Assembly: GCA_024680915.1 (NCBI GenBank)
Contig: JAILBN010000017.1
Span: 1 to 36,535 of the forward strand
Length of the DNA stretch: 36,535 nucleotides
Source: Treponemataceae bacterium
Lineage (GTDB): Bacteria; Spirochaetota; Spirochaetia; Treponematales; Treponemataceae
Reading direction: 5' to 3'
Shown here: one piece after another, positions 8,832 to 17,655 of the stretch
Layout: every line of letters begins with the position of its first letter
How positions within the stretch are numbered: the first letter of the stretch is position 1
The notes under the pieces: model-generated
Told to the model about the DNA's origin: nothing
The model's input: only the letters and a program-made list of their open reading frames with translations
Databases searched by the model: none
Made by a program: the position numbers and the translations under genes

Positions 8832-9096
8832 ACAGAATACAATTGTATTTATTATTGTGGGAACGATCGTAAGCGTAATCCTGACTATCTTAATAGGAGG
8901 AGCTCTTGTACTTCTTTCTCTTTTGATATTCAAGAATAACCAGGAAGGTTTTATGATAGCCTTCGCCATATCCCTTATAGCTTCTATGTTCCTTTCTATG
9001 CTTGTCTACCAGAAGCTTGTGATTTGGGTAATAAATAAATTCAAGCTGGGAGACAAGCTGGATCCTCTTTTTGTACGCAAGCAGAAGAAAAAATAA
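8821..9096 (+). CDS. small two-helix membrane protein
   Basis: A 91-residue protein of unknown function. Two hydrophobic helices (about residues 8-36 and 43-70) are separated by a short polar loop (KNNQEG), with a basic C-terminal tail ending in QKKK. Its ATG lies inside the end of lspA, and a very strong purine-rich ribosome site (GGAGGAAAGGAG) immediately precedes it. The overlap and strong site make it a credible expressed gene coupled to lspA. It is the last gene on this strand before a convergent gene. Confidence 0.75.
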   Translation: MTNKQNTIVFIIVGTIVSVILTILIGGALVLLSLLIFKNNQEGFMIAFAISLIASMFLSMLVYQKLVIWVINKFKLGDKLDPLFVRKQKKK

Positions 9097-9121
9097 AAAA
9101 TGCCCGGAAAAAACCGGGCAT
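9091..9121 (-). terminator. rho-independent terminator for the minus-strand gene, possibly bidirectional
   Basis: An 8-bp stem (9100-9107 with 9114-9121) and a 6-base loop. Read on the minus strand it runs into a T tract (complement of the A run 9095-9100), so it terminates the gene ending at 9166. On the plus strand there is no T run after the stem, so termination of the lspA transcript is less certain. Confidence 0.8.
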
Positions 9122-9165
9122 CTTGATCTGTCACATACTTGCTTAGATGACAGCCTCTTCAGGAA

Positions 9166-10851
9166 TCAATATCCGTCAGACATGGATCTGTTAAGGTCAC
9201 GCTGGCAAAGCTCCTGATAAACAAGGCTTCGTGTCTTAAGCTTATCCTTCAGTTCCTGGGGGAAGGGCATATGCCGCCAGAAAATGCCTCTGACTTCCTT
9301 ATCAAGGCGCTGGACACCCTCGCTCTCTTTAGTCATCCAAAGAACATAGTCATTTATAAAGAACTCTTTAAGATCGCCTTTAAGCTTTTGTGAGTCTATC
9401 CACTGATAATACTGTCCGGTAAGACCTTCTTCCATCCAGTAATATGAAGCTTTTTCCTTTGCGACCTGCCAGCGCAGATCCGCGACAGCGGTAAGGACGG
9501 CGATCTGAAGGTTTTTAGGGTACATGGGCACGACGATTCGACCGCGGCTGGTAACTCGGTTGTAGCGGTCGAAGGGTTCCCAGCAAAAGCCTGTGTCTCC
9601 GTATGTGGGAACAAGAACTACGTAAGGCACTATCCTGTTGAGCATGTTCTTGTGAATACGGCAGAAGGCACCCGGATCTATTGACTCAACCCATGCCAGC
9701 ATATCGATTACGTTCTCGCGGAAACCTGTCTGGCGGGGTATACAATGGAAGAATTCCTTTGTGAAAATCGGGAAATGATTGCCTTGGCGGCCTACTGTCA
9801 TTTTCGCCATCTGCCGGACAGTATCGACTTCTGTATTTATATCAGCGGAGTTAACGATGTCTGCGGCATCAGGATTCGTGGCGATTTTATGTTTGAGATT
9901 ATCCCCTATCTCCTTCGCTTCTTTATAATCTGCGAGATTCGAGTGAAGGTCTCTGTCTACTTTAAGAAGCTGCCGGAGCTTCTCGTTTATATCTGTTATA
10001 ATCTTTTTCTGTGATTCCGAATAAGGAGAAGTATGGGGCTCAAGACCCGGAATCGAAGGATGGTCAAAAAGGCTTTTCAGCTTCATTTTGATATCAGTCT
10101 CAATCATTGTCCTTTCTGACTCTTTTGCAGAAAGCAGATTCTCTGAAGTCTGAAGCTTACCCATGTTCTTGCTCTGCAGCTGCATTAAGCGTTTTGCTTC
10201 TTCTGAACCTGTGCCAGTTTTCTTTTGTGGGCGGGCTTCATCCGTGGCCGAGAGGGTCAGGCGGCCTGTGCCGAGCCATTCGAACCATTCGTCAAGGTAG
10301 AAGACAGGCTCTTCATAGGTGTTCTCAATGAATGCCGAAGAAAACATATCTTTTTGCTCAGGGGTGAAAAGGGTGGGCAATACCACAGCAAAACGCATGA
10401 GCATCCTTTTCGGAAGTGGTATGGTATAATCTGACATCTTGGGAGCAAGGGAACGTAGGAATTCCCAATATATGTTCACTATCTGCTGCCGGTAAACGGT
10501 TTTGTCTTTTGAATCCGTACAGGTAAGATATTTTGAGAGAATATTATGCAGCTTTTGAGAGGCTTCTTTTTCACCTGAAAGGGCACTTTTGTAGTATTGG
10601 GGATCTGAAAAAACAGAGTTCTTTTGGTCGGAGAAAAATTTCTCAATGGGTGTGAACTGTTTTCTGGTTAAATCTACTTTTAGTGTGTCCTTTTCCTCTG
10701 AATCATTGTCTTGAGCTGGTGTTTGTTCTGGCTGTTCTACAGGAACTTGTGGGTCAGCAGTAGGGAAAGAAATGTCTACATCTGGTGTGTTTTGAGTTGC
10801 GGCCGCATCAGCAAGGAGTTTTGCAATCGCCGGGTCTAATTCATTATCCAT
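9166..10851 (-). CDS. uncharacterised cytoplasmic protein
   Basis: A 561-residue protein that I do not recognise. There is no signal peptide or membrane segment. The first ~75 residues are acidic and rich in Pro, Gln, Asp and Thr, and look disordered. Residues about 215-330 are rich in Lys, Glu, Ser and Leu with heptad-like stretches, suggesting a coiled coil. The last ~200 residues are Trp/Tyr-rich and globular (PFDRYNRVTSRGRIVVPMYP, ASYYWMEEGLTGQYYQW). No metalloprotease or kinase signature is apparent. It is convergent with lspA and divergent from arginase. A TATAAT box lies 22 bases before its ATG, with no clear Shine-Dalgarno sequence. It is probably a lineage-restricted protein. Confidence 0.75.
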   Translation of the reverse strand: MDNELDPAIAKLLADAAATQNTPDVDISFPTADPQVPVEQPEQTPAQDNDSEEKDTLKVDLTRKQFTPIEKFFSDQKNSVFSDPQYYKSALSGEKEASQKLHNILSKYLTCTDSKDKTVYRQQIVNIYWEFLRSLAPKMSDYTIPLPKRMLMRFAVVLPTLFTPEQKDMFSSAFIENTYEEPVFYLDEWFEWLGTGRLTLSATDEARPQKKTGTGSEEAKRLMQLQSKNMGKLQTSENLLSAKESERTMIETDIKMKLKSLFDHPSIPGLEPHTSPYSESQKKIITDINEKLRQLLKVDRDLHSNLADYKEAKEIGDNLKHKIATNPDAADIVNSADINTEVDTVRQMAKMTVGRQGNHFPIFTKEFFHCIPRQTGFRENVIDMLAWVESIDPGAFCRIHKNMLNRIVPYVVLVPTYGDTGFCWEPFDRYNRVTSRGRIVVPMYPKNLQIAVLTAVADLRWQVAKEKASYYWMEEGLTGQYYQWIDSQKLKGDLKEFFINDYVLWMTKESEGVQRLDKEVRGIFWRHMPFPQELKDKLKTRSLVYQELCQRDLNRSMSDGY

Positions 10852-10873
10852 AGAAACAGTGTAGCATCACAAC

Positions 10874-10941
10874 ATTATATTTTCAAGCTTTTGAGGTGAA
10901 AGGACCCATGTATTCCGTTTTTACATTCGTGATGATATAAT
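10874..10941. promoter_or_regulatory. divergent promoter region between the 561-aa gene and arginase
   Basis: Two perfect TATAAT boxes point in opposite directions within a 99-bp spacer: 10879-10874 on the minus strand, 22 bases before the ATG at 10851, and 10936-10941 on the plus strand, nine bases before the arginase ATG. The -35 regions are weak in both directions. The arginase leader would be only about three bases long. Confidence 0.55.
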
Positions 10942-10950
10942 GTTTCCATT

Positions 10951-11859
10951 ATGAATATTAATGTACTTGAAATGCCCTTGGATTTTGGTGCCAGCCGCCA
11001 CGGTTCAGATATGGGACCTTCTGCAATCCGTCTTGCAGGGTTACGGGAGTCTTTGACAAAACTTGGTCATACAGCCACAAAATACTACTGTCCTATGGAG
11101 CTTCATCCACAGGAATTCGAAAATCAGGGGAACCCGAAGGCGAAATATCTGCCTCTTATAGTGAAGGCCTGCACCCAGCTTGCAGAGAAGGTGGAGCAAG
11201 CCGCGGAAGATGATGAGTTTCCCATCTGCCTGGGCGGAGATCATTCAATTGTATTAGGTTCATTGGCAGGTATGTCCGCCGCTTGCGCAAAAAAGGGGAA
11301 AAAGCTCGGGGTTCTTTATGTGGATGCCCATGGAGATTTCAATACCTGTGAGACGACTCTTACTGGAAATATACACGGAATGTGTCTTTCGGCCTCCTGC
11401 GGTTACGGAATTCCGGAGCTGACGGACTTGTATTACAAGGGAAGGAAGGTCGACGCGGAGAATGTCTGTTTCGTCGGACTCAGGGATATTGATGATGAGG
11501 AGAAAGTCCTGATGAAAAAAGCCGGAGTAAAGGCTTTTACCATGAGCGATATAGACAGACTAGGCTTTCATCATGTGCTGGAGCAGGTTAAGGATTTTTT
11601 CGCAGGCCGTGTCGATTATGTTCATTTGAGTTTTGATATGGACGTTATTGATCCTCAGTTTGCCCCTGGCGTTGGTATTCAGATTCCTGGCGGCCTTAAT
11701 TACAGGGAAGCCCTTCTGCTTATGGAGGAGATGTGTGAGACAGGCTTGGTTCATTCCTGCGATATCGTAGAGGTGAATCCTGTCCTTGATGTGCGGAATC
11801 AGACTGCTCTTATGGCAGTGAAGCTTTTAGCCAGGCTTTTGGGCGAACGCTTGTATTGA
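10951..11859 (+). CDS. rocF: arginase
   Basis: A 302-residue ureohydrolase that should hydrolyse arginine to ornithine and urea using a binuclear manganese site. The metal ligands are visible: GGDH with H98, DAHGDFN with D125, H127 and D129, and SFDMDVIDP with D229 and D231. The segment TGNIHGM (138-144) and EVNPVLD near E274 favour arginase over agmatinase. Full family length is 300 residues. The ATG follows a TATAAT box by nine bases and has no Shine-Dalgarno sequence, so it may be translated from an almost leaderless mRNA. No urease or ornithine pathway gene lies nearby in the window. Confidence 0.92.
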   Translation: MNINVLEMPLDFGASRHGSDMGPSAIRLAGLRESLTKLGHTATKYYCPMELHPQEFENQGNPKAKYLPLIVKACTQLAEKVEQAAEDDEFPICLGGDHSIVLGSLAGMSAACAKKGKKLGVLYVDAHGDFNTCETTLTGNIHGMCLSASCGYGIPELTDLYYKGRKVDAENVCFVGLRDIDDEEKVLMKKAGVKAFTMSDIDRLGFHHVLEQVKDFFAGRVDYVHLSFDMDVIDPQFAPGVGIQIPGGLNYREALLLMEEMCETGLVHSCDIVEVNPVLDVRNQTALMAVKLLARLLGERLY

Positions 11860-11935
11860 TTTTTGTCTTTTTCTATGCAAGCCTTGCTGAGCGCATTTTA
11901 CGGCTGCAGCAGTTTAATTTATAGGTGACTAAAAA

Positions 11936-12946
11936 ATGGATTTTTTGACATTCGATAACGTAAGTTTTACATATCCTTTACAGGGGGATGAAATCGAGAC
12001 CGATGAGCAGGGCAAGCCCATTCTGCCTTCTCCTGTGTTCGATTATTTTTCAGCCTCACTGCCTGGTGGCTTCACAAGTCTTATAGGGCCGAACGCCAGT
12101 GGAAAATCCACATTTATGCTGCTTGCGGGCGGCCGTGTCAGGCCTCAGCAGGGCAAGGTGCTTCTTTTTGGGCAGGATATAGCTGCTGCTGACGAGGAAA
12201 GCCGGGGAAAGCTTGCTTCCTTTATATATCAGAACATGGAGTTTGAGCAGGATGATCCGGTGAAAAGCCTCTTGGAGCAGGTGCAGGCCGCCGGAAGCCT
12301 TGTGGGCGGCGGATCCGGGGCTGTATCGGGAGTCGCTGGGGGCGGGGCAGCTTGCAGCGACGGGGCTGCTGCAAGCCTGGCAGCTGGTGGTGCTGAGTCC
12401 GGGCTTACTGGAGAAGTCTCTGCTTCCAGGGCAGTCGTGCGGGGGCAGGCATTCTTTGACGAGGTGGTATCCGTTTTTGAGCTTGAGCCGGTTCTGGACA
12501 GAAAACTGAGCGGTATCTCAAAGGGCGAGATGCAGCGGGTCCTGATGGCCTTTGCCCTTCTTTACGGTTCAAAATCAATTTTCATGGATGAGCCTATGTT
12601 CGCCATGGAAGACAGGCAGAAGCACAAGGTAATGGAATTCCTTCGTGAATATTCTTCAAAGAATGGGATTCCTATTTATATAGCTATGCATGAGCTGGAG
12701 CTGTCCCGAAAATATGCGGAGAACGTGCTCTTGTTCTATCCCAACAGGGATATGGATTTTGGCAGCCCGGAGGAGGTGCTGACAAAAGAGGCTTTGGAAA
12801 AAGCTTATGGAGTGCCTGCTGCCTTGTTGCGGGAGACCGAGGCTCTGAATAGAAAGTCCTTGAATGAGGCTGTGGCGGCTGCTAAGGCAGCGGACGAGGC
12901 TGCATCTGCTGTTATAGCGGAGAATAAGGCTCAGTCTGAAAAATAA
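11936..12946 (+). CDS. orphan ABC ATPase with a Gly/Ala-rich insertion
   Basis: A 336-residue ABC-type ATPase. Walker A is GPNASGKST (51-59), the Q-loop Q99, the signature LSGISKGEM (191-199), Walker B SIFMDEP (214-220) and the switch His H252. Residues about 117-172 (12284-12451), between the Q-loop and the signature where the helical subdomain normally continues, form a low-complexity Gly/Ala/Ser-rich stretch. It raises local GC and looks inserted. A second Ala-rich tail covers 310-336. No permease or binding protein is adjacent, so the substrate is unknown and a non-transport role is possible. A short spacer with AGGTGA precedes the ATG. A 6-bp hairpin at 12952-12966 follows the stop but lacks a T run. 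Confidence 0.85.
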   Translation: MDFLTFDNVSFTYPLQGDEIETDEQGKPILPSPVFDYFSASLPGGFTSLIGPNASGKSTFMLLAGGRVRPQQGKVLLFGQDIAAADEESRGKLASFIYQNMEFEQDDPVKSLLEQVQAAGSLVGGGSGAVSGVAGGGAACSDGAAASLAAGGAESGLTGEVSASRAVVRGQAFFDEVVSVFELEPVLDRKLSGISKGEMQRVLMAFALLYGSKSIFMDEPMFAMEDRQKHKVMEFLREYSSKNGIPIYIAMHELELSRKYAENVLLFYPNRDMDFGSPEEVLTKEALEKAYGVPAALLRETEALNRKSLNEAVAAAKAADEAASAVIAENKAQSEK

Positions 12947-13065
12947 AGCTTCAGGCAGCTTGCCTGTTATGGCGAAGGTAATTATAAGGAAGATAGTTGT
13001 GCTGAGTCTGTTTTGAGGGCAGATGAGGTCAATAGGGCTTGGATTGATGCCTTAAAGGGGGAAAA

Positions 13066-13899
13066 ATGATTCATCAGGTTATAAATTTGCCGGTACAATA
13101 CCGGGAAAAGGGTTTGAACAATAATTTATATCAGCCTACGCTCACAACCTACATTATGCAGAATTGCTCGGAGTACTCTGATAAAAGGAAACGTCCTTTG
13201 GTCATTGTATGTCCGGGCGGAGCTTATTTTTTCAAGTCTGAGCGGGAGGCAGAGCCTATTGCCCTGAAGCTGAACAGTCTTGGTTTTCAGGCTGTGGTCC
13301 TTCGCTATTCCACAGCTCCTATGGATTATCCCACAAGCTTTCTTGATACTTGTGAGGCAGTTAAATATGTACGTGATCATGTCAAGGATTGGGCGGTGGA
13401 CCCTGAGAAAATAATACTGGCGGGCTTTTCTGCCGGCGGGCATCTTGCTGCCCATTACGGTGTCTACTGGAACTCCGGTCTTGCCCAGAAATATCTGGAT
13501 TATAAGCCGGAGGAGCTTAAAATAAACGGTCTTCTGCTTTGTTATCCTGTCATAACTTCTGGTGAAAAGGCCCACAAATATTCTTTTGAGATGCTGACCA
13601 ACAAGGATGACAGTCTTTTGGACGAGGTTTCCCTTGAAAAACACGTCAACGGCGATGTACCGCCTGTCTTCATGTGGCATACTTACGAGGATGAATCCGT
13701 TCCTGTGGAGAACTCCCTTTTATTCGCGGCGGCTCTCAAGGAAAAAAATATTCCCCTTGAGCTTCATATTTTTGCCCACGGCGACCACGGTTTAAGCCTT
13801 GCCACAGAAGAGACTTCTCGGGATGACGGCAGTATGGTTCAGGATGCGTGCGCTGTCTGGCCGGAGCTGTTCGCCAAGTGGCTGAAAGCTCTGGCATAG
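13066..13899 (+). CDS. alpha/beta-hydrolase esterase, BD-FAE-like (acetylxylan/feruloyl esterase type)
   Basis: A 277-residue serine hydrolase. An oxyanion-type segment VIVCPGGAYFF lies near residue 46, the nucleophile elbow GFSAGGHLA near 123-131, an Asp in DESVPVENS near 206-214, and the His in HGDHGLSL near 240-247. The architecture matches the BD-FAE/acetylxylan-esterase-like group, which removes acyl groups from plant polysaccharides. There is no signal peptide, so it would act inside the cell on imported oligosaccharides. GGGGGA lies just before the ATG. The presence of a mannanase elsewhere in the window is consistent with plant-fibre use, but the substrate is not determined. Confidence 0.82.
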   Translation: MIHQVINLPVQYREKGLNNNLYQPTLTTYIMQNCSEYSDKRKRPLVIVCPGGAYFFKSEREAEPIALKLNSLGFQAVVLRYSTAPMDYPTSFLDTCEAVKYVRDHVKDWAVDPEKIILAGFSAGGHLAAHYGVYWNSGLAQKYLDYKPEELKINGLLLCYPVITSGEKAHKYSFEMLTNKDDSLLDEVSLEKHVNGDVPPVFMWHTYEDESVPVENSLLFAAALKEKNIPLELHIFAHGDHGLSLATEETSRDDGSMVQDACAVWPELFAKWLKALA

Positions 13900-13987
13900 G
13901 CTTGCGGGTGCATTTACTTGTGTCAGTCTAAGCAGGCAGCATGACCGCAGTCAAAGCGGTATGCGAGCCAAGAATACGCCGCTCCGG

Positions 13988-15175
13988 CTAAGCGTCTTTT
14001 AATTCCGGGGCCAGCTCTCCATCTTTTTCCACGGTATAACTTGTTCCGTCCTGGTAGTTGATGACTATGGTAGGATTCCTCACGACACCGTCCAAGTGGA
14101 TGAAGGTGTTCCCATCCCCGTCATAGTTCTGGCCTATGGCAAAATGGCAGGTTCTGAAGGCTTTTTCATCCTCCAGCATGTTGCCTGTAATTTTCGCCTC
14201 TGGGTTCAGTCCTATCCCAAGCTCACCGATACCCCTGGAATTACGCTCATATCGGGCGGCCTTTTCCTTTGAGAAAATACCGTCCTGGGCCATTTTGCGG
14301 GCTTTTTCTTCGGAACCCCTGATTGACTCAAGGAGCCGGTCTGCCTCGCTGCCTTTAGGAGCCGGGTTGGATATCTTGTTATAGACATCAGTTACGAAGC
14401 CGTCTTTTACGTCGCAGATAATGGGGTTTTCTATGGCAAGGTCTCCGCCGGTGATGGTCATGGAGCCGTCAAAAACTATGCGGCCCTTGGATTTTCCCAC
14501 CAGAGGACTTATAAAAACTTCTCCTGCGGGGATATTGCCTCCGCTTCCTTTTACAGAGAAGCAGCCGTCATCGCTGAAGGGCTTTCTTCCCTCCACAGGA
14601 ATAAGAATGTCTGTGCCAGCTGGGGCAGTTACCCTTACAGAGACTGCCTTCTCGAACTTTCCACAAAGTATTCCGCACCTTTTTTGCAGAAGCTTATAAT
14701 CGATATTGGCTGTGCGGACGAACATATCTGTGGTGATTCCAGGAGTCCAGAAGCCCCGGCTGCACTTTTTGCCGTCAAAGGCAAGGTCAAAAATGCTGGT
14801 GTATTCCTTCCCTTCATAAATATAGGGAGAGGACATGGCTTTCTCATCCTTGCCCAGCTTATTCTCTGAAATAGATAAAATCACGTCAGGTTCAGCTGCC
14901 ATTGAGCCGATGACGGATTCCTCCGCATAGTCCAGAAGTGTTTTTACAGGCTGCACCTCAAGGACAGGCTTTGCACCCAAGCTTTCCGCCGCGTTATAGA
15001 GGGCCATGCTTATCGTAAGTACATTTTCCTCTGGATTTGTGATTATAAGGATTTTCTCTTCTTTTTTTACAGAGATCACATCCCTCATAACGACTAATGC
15101 CGTGGATTCAATCTTTTCCGCAGAGACCGGCTCTGAACCGGCTTTTGTATATGTTTTTATATTGAAGTTACTCAT
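13988..15175 (-). CDS. M29-type aminopeptidase (thermophilic aminopeptidase family)
   Basis: A 395-residue protein of the M29 leucyl-aminopeptidase / NicX-related family. Family segments include GNIPAGEVFISP (near 213), NSRGIGELGIGLNP (near 310) with acidic metal ligands, and CHFAIGQNYDGDGNTFIHLD (near 344) with His and Asp ligands. It should release N-terminal residues from peptides in the cytosol. I chose the ATG at 15175; a TTG at 15184 would add three residues. There is no obvious Shine-Dalgarno sequence. It is the last gene of a long minus-strand cluster. The imperfect inverted repeat downstream (about 13953-13982) lacks a T run and was not called a terminator. Confidence 0.8.
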   Translation of the reverse strand: MSNFNIKTYTKAGSEPVSAEKIESTALVVMRDVISVKKEEKILIITNPEENVLTISMALYNAAESLGAKPVLEVQPVKTLLDYAEESVIGSMAAEPDVILSISENKLGKDEKAMSSPYIYEGKEYTSIFDLAFDGKKCSRGFWTPGITTDMFVRTANIDYKLLQKRCGILCGKFEKAVSVRVTAPAGTDILIPVEGRKPFSDDGCFSVKGSGGNIPAGEVFISPLVGKSKGRIVFDGSMTITGGDLAIENPIICDVKDGFVTDVYNKISNPAPKGSEADRLLESIRGSEEKARKMAQDGIFSKEKAARYERNSRGIGELGIGLNPEAKITGNMLEDEKAFRTCHFAIGQNYDGDGNTFIHLDGVVRNPTIVINYQDGTSYTVEKDGELAPELKDA

Positions 15176-15227
15176 AGATAACAAAATACAATAGAGGTAG
15201 ATTTACTGCAAGCCGTAATTCTGATAT

Positions 15228-15620
15228 TTATTTTCTCTTCCAACTGGATAGGATGATGACGCCATCGCTAAGAATATCTGGTGCGTATTCATAAAAAGCG
15301 TCTTCCCTGGATATAATGCGCCCGCGGACTTGAATGACGAAGCCCTGCATTTCCCGTATGGCTTTTTCTTCTTCCCAGGAACAAACGATACGGTAGTATT
15401 TGGCCCCTTGATTCTCACCTTCTGGCAAGGTTTTTATCCCGATAAATGTATGTGGTTCATTTCCGTATACTTCCGGATACCCTTCCACTTCTGCCGGAGG
15501 AGGAGAAAAGGAGGACAATAAAGCCGCGGCCAATACGAACATGCATAGGTAGAAGAAAGAAAGAGATATTTTTTTCAGGAAGGCTTTATTATTCTTGTTC
15601 CTAATCGTAGATTTCCTCAA
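15228..15620 (-). CDS. small membrane-anchored or exported protein
   Basis: A 130-residue protein that I do not recognise. A basic N-terminus (RKSTIRNKNNKAFLKK) precedes a hydrophobic segment at about residues 19-41 that could be a signal anchor. The remaining ~85 residues are predicted to be soluble, with a plausible beta-rich end (GFVIQVRGRIIS, SDGVIILSSWKRK). The start is a TTG at 15620, chosen because AAGGAAAG lies a few bases upstream. It begins 13 bases after the stop of the metalloprotease lipoprotein, so the two are probably co-transcribed and may share an envelope role. Confidence 0.6.
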   Translation of the reverse strand: MRKSTIRNKNNKAFLKKISLSFFYLCMFVLAAALLSSFSPPPAEVEGYPEVYGNEPHTFIGIKTLPEGENQGAKYYRIVCSWEEEKAIREMQGFVIQVRGRIISREDAFYEYAPDILSDGVIILSSWKRK

Positions 15621-15633
15621 AATTCTTTCCTTG

Positions 15634-17592
15634 TCAGTCTGATATCACTATATAGTTTTCTTCACCGCTGTGCTTGCTGATACGAAGTGTCACTTGTGTA
15701 TAGGTTTCAGAATGCCAGCCGGTTATCCAAAAGCCGTAGCCTTGCATAGTTTCATTATAGTCCTCTGATACATATTTAGGACCTGTGTATTGCAGCCATG
15801 ATCGTTGATTTTCTGAATCTATCTCGTATCCTTTGTAATTAGTATCCCATGGATTTATAGCGAGAAGAGGGAAGCTATAAGAAGAGAAAGAGGATGAGGA
15901 GGTCTTGTTCAGGGTGTAGGATTCTGCGTCAGGCTGGGCAAAGGAAAGGGCGTATTTTGTGAAAGCCTGGTTTAAGGTATCACTGTAGCCTAAAGTTGAG
16001 AAAGCGGCCTGTATGGATTCCACAGCAGTATAGTCATTCTGGATAAGTTGACGCAAAAGTTTTACTCCTCCGTAATTTCGTAAGAGCCAGCAGCCGAATA
16101 TACCTGCCCTGGCGTAGGTATTGAAACTTTTTTGATCCGTTTCGGTATTCCAGTTTGTTATACCGCCATCATAATAGTAGGAATTCATTTCTCTCATGCG
16201 GCCCATAGTTGAATCCTTGGCTGGATTAAAACTGCTGTACTCTCCTTGTATGTAGGTAGCGAGCAGGTCTTCCGTCATCATGGCTCCCAGTTCATGAAAC
16301 CAAGTGAGAGGGTTGGTGGATTTTATCATGGTTTTATTGACGTAATAAAGCATGTGCTCGAACTCATGGGCAATAGTAGAAATAATTATCTGTGGATATT
16401 TGTCCGTAAAATGGGCATCGACGTAAATAAGTTCCATTTCGTTTGAGAGTGAAATAGTCCCGCTTCCAACATTGGTTTTGTAAAAATCATTGGGCCAGAA
16501 CTTACCGAAGGTTCCTCCTGTCGCATTCTGATCATAATCGTTATTTATGTCGTAGAAAAGAATTGATATTTTCCTTTGTGGATTTATATAGGTGTTTGAA
16601 TTTGGGTTTGTTTTATAGGAATCACCCAGAACAGCAGTCTCGATCTGATATAGGGAATCAAAGTTCGCGGCGAGGGTTTGAATCTGTGTCATATTTAATT
16701 TATTGTCGTTATTGACGCTGCTTGAATTAGAATAGTTTGTGTCTGCAATCCATATATAGCAATAGTCTCCTACTGCCCGGAGGGTTGCTGATATCGATGA
16801 CCATGAGCCACTGTCCCCTTTTCTTACGTTGAATAGTTTTGTTGCGCCCAGAGTATAGTTTGCCTCTGAGCTTTCTGCCACCATTCGGTTGGACATTCCA
16901 TCCCTGTAATTGTCGTCTTCAAGGTCGAAGAGCAGGCTGGCATAGTCTGTGTCATCTATGAAGGGAATAGGATGAGGCTGATCCTCATCATATGGGGAAG
17001 ATGAAGGGGAATCTATTGTGGATGGAAGAATGTTCTCTATTTTTTCTGAATCAGAAGCTGCCGCACTTTTTGAATTTACTGATGATTCGAAGCGGGAGTA
17101 GAGACTGACGGTACCTAAGTTCTCCAAAGCTCTTTCGCTTGGGTTTATCCTTACAAGCCTTACGATTTTGTTGAGAGGAAGATTCTTGATGGTAACTTCC
17201 AAGGTGCCGGAAGGTATTTTGTAGTACTTTCCACCGTTATTAGGTGTTGTCGTGAATTCAGAAAAAGAGAGGGTTCGGCTTACTTGTATTGGCTCGGGGT
17301 CGTTGTCTGGGTTTTCGTTACCGCTGCCAGTACCTGAACCGGATCCGTTGCCGCTTTCCGTGCCGGAGCCTGTACCCGTACCGCCGCCATTACCGGTAGC
17401 AGTACCGCTTCCCGAACCACTGCCTGCTCCAGTTTCGGTCCCTGTCCCGCTTCCTGTGGGAGTGTTTGTACCTGTGGTTTGGGTCGTAGACGTATTTTTT
17501 TTCTGAGTCTTCAGAACAATATCAAAACTGCAGGATGCGAAAAGAAATATACTGATTATAAGACAAATAAAAAGTTTGACGGATAATTTCAT
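15634..17592 (-). CDS. M30-like zinc metalloprotease lipoprotein
   Basis: A 652-residue surface lipoprotein. A signal peptide ends in LFAS before Cys21. Residues about 34-101 (17290-17493) form a Gly/Thr/Ser linker built from short GTG, GSG and TG repeats. The globular part carries the zinc motif HEFEH at 409-413 (IAHEFEHMLYY), followed by FHELGAMMTED, which probably provides the third ligand, as in the M30 (hyicolysin-like) family. It likely cleaves proteins at the cell surface, with the linker holding it away from the membrane. AAGGAGG lies six bases before the ATG. The repetitive linker DNA is GC-rich and is a likely site of length variation. Confidence 0.83.
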   Translation of the reverse strand: MKLSVKLFICLIISIFLFASCSFDIVLKTQKKNTSTTQTTGTNTPTGSGTGTETGAGSGSGSGTATGNGGGTGTGSGTESGNGSGSGTGSGNENPDNDPEPIQVSRTLSFSEFTTTPNNGGKYYKIPSGTLEVTIKNLPLNKIVRLVRINPSERALENLGTVSLYSRFESSVNSKSAAASDSEKIENILPSTIDSPSSSPYDEDQPHPIPFIDDTDYASLLFDLEDDNYRDGMSNRMVAESSEANYTLGATKLFNVRKGDSGSWSSISATLRAVGDYCYIWIADTNYSNSSSVNNDNKLNMTQIQTLAANFDSLYQIETAVLGDSYKTNPNSNTYINPQRKISILFYDINNDYDQNATGGTFGKFWPNDFYKTNVGSGTISLSNEMELIYVDAHFTDKYPQIIISTIAHEFEHMLYYVNKTMIKSTNPLTWFHELGAMMTEDLLATYIQGEYSSFNPAKDSTMGRMREMNSYYYDGGITNWNTETDQKSFNTYARAGIFGCWLLRNYGGVKLLRQLIQNDYTAVESIQAAFSTLGYSDTLNQAFTKYALSFAQPDAESYTLNKTSSSSFSSYSFPLLAINPWDTNYKGYEIDSENQRSWLQYTGPKYVSEDYNETMQGYGFWITGWHSETYTQVTLRISKHSGEENYIVISD

Positions 17593-17655
17593 GATAAACC
17601 TCCTTGAAGATGGACGATGATAAAATATAAAGAGTTTCGTCGGGGGCGTTACTGG

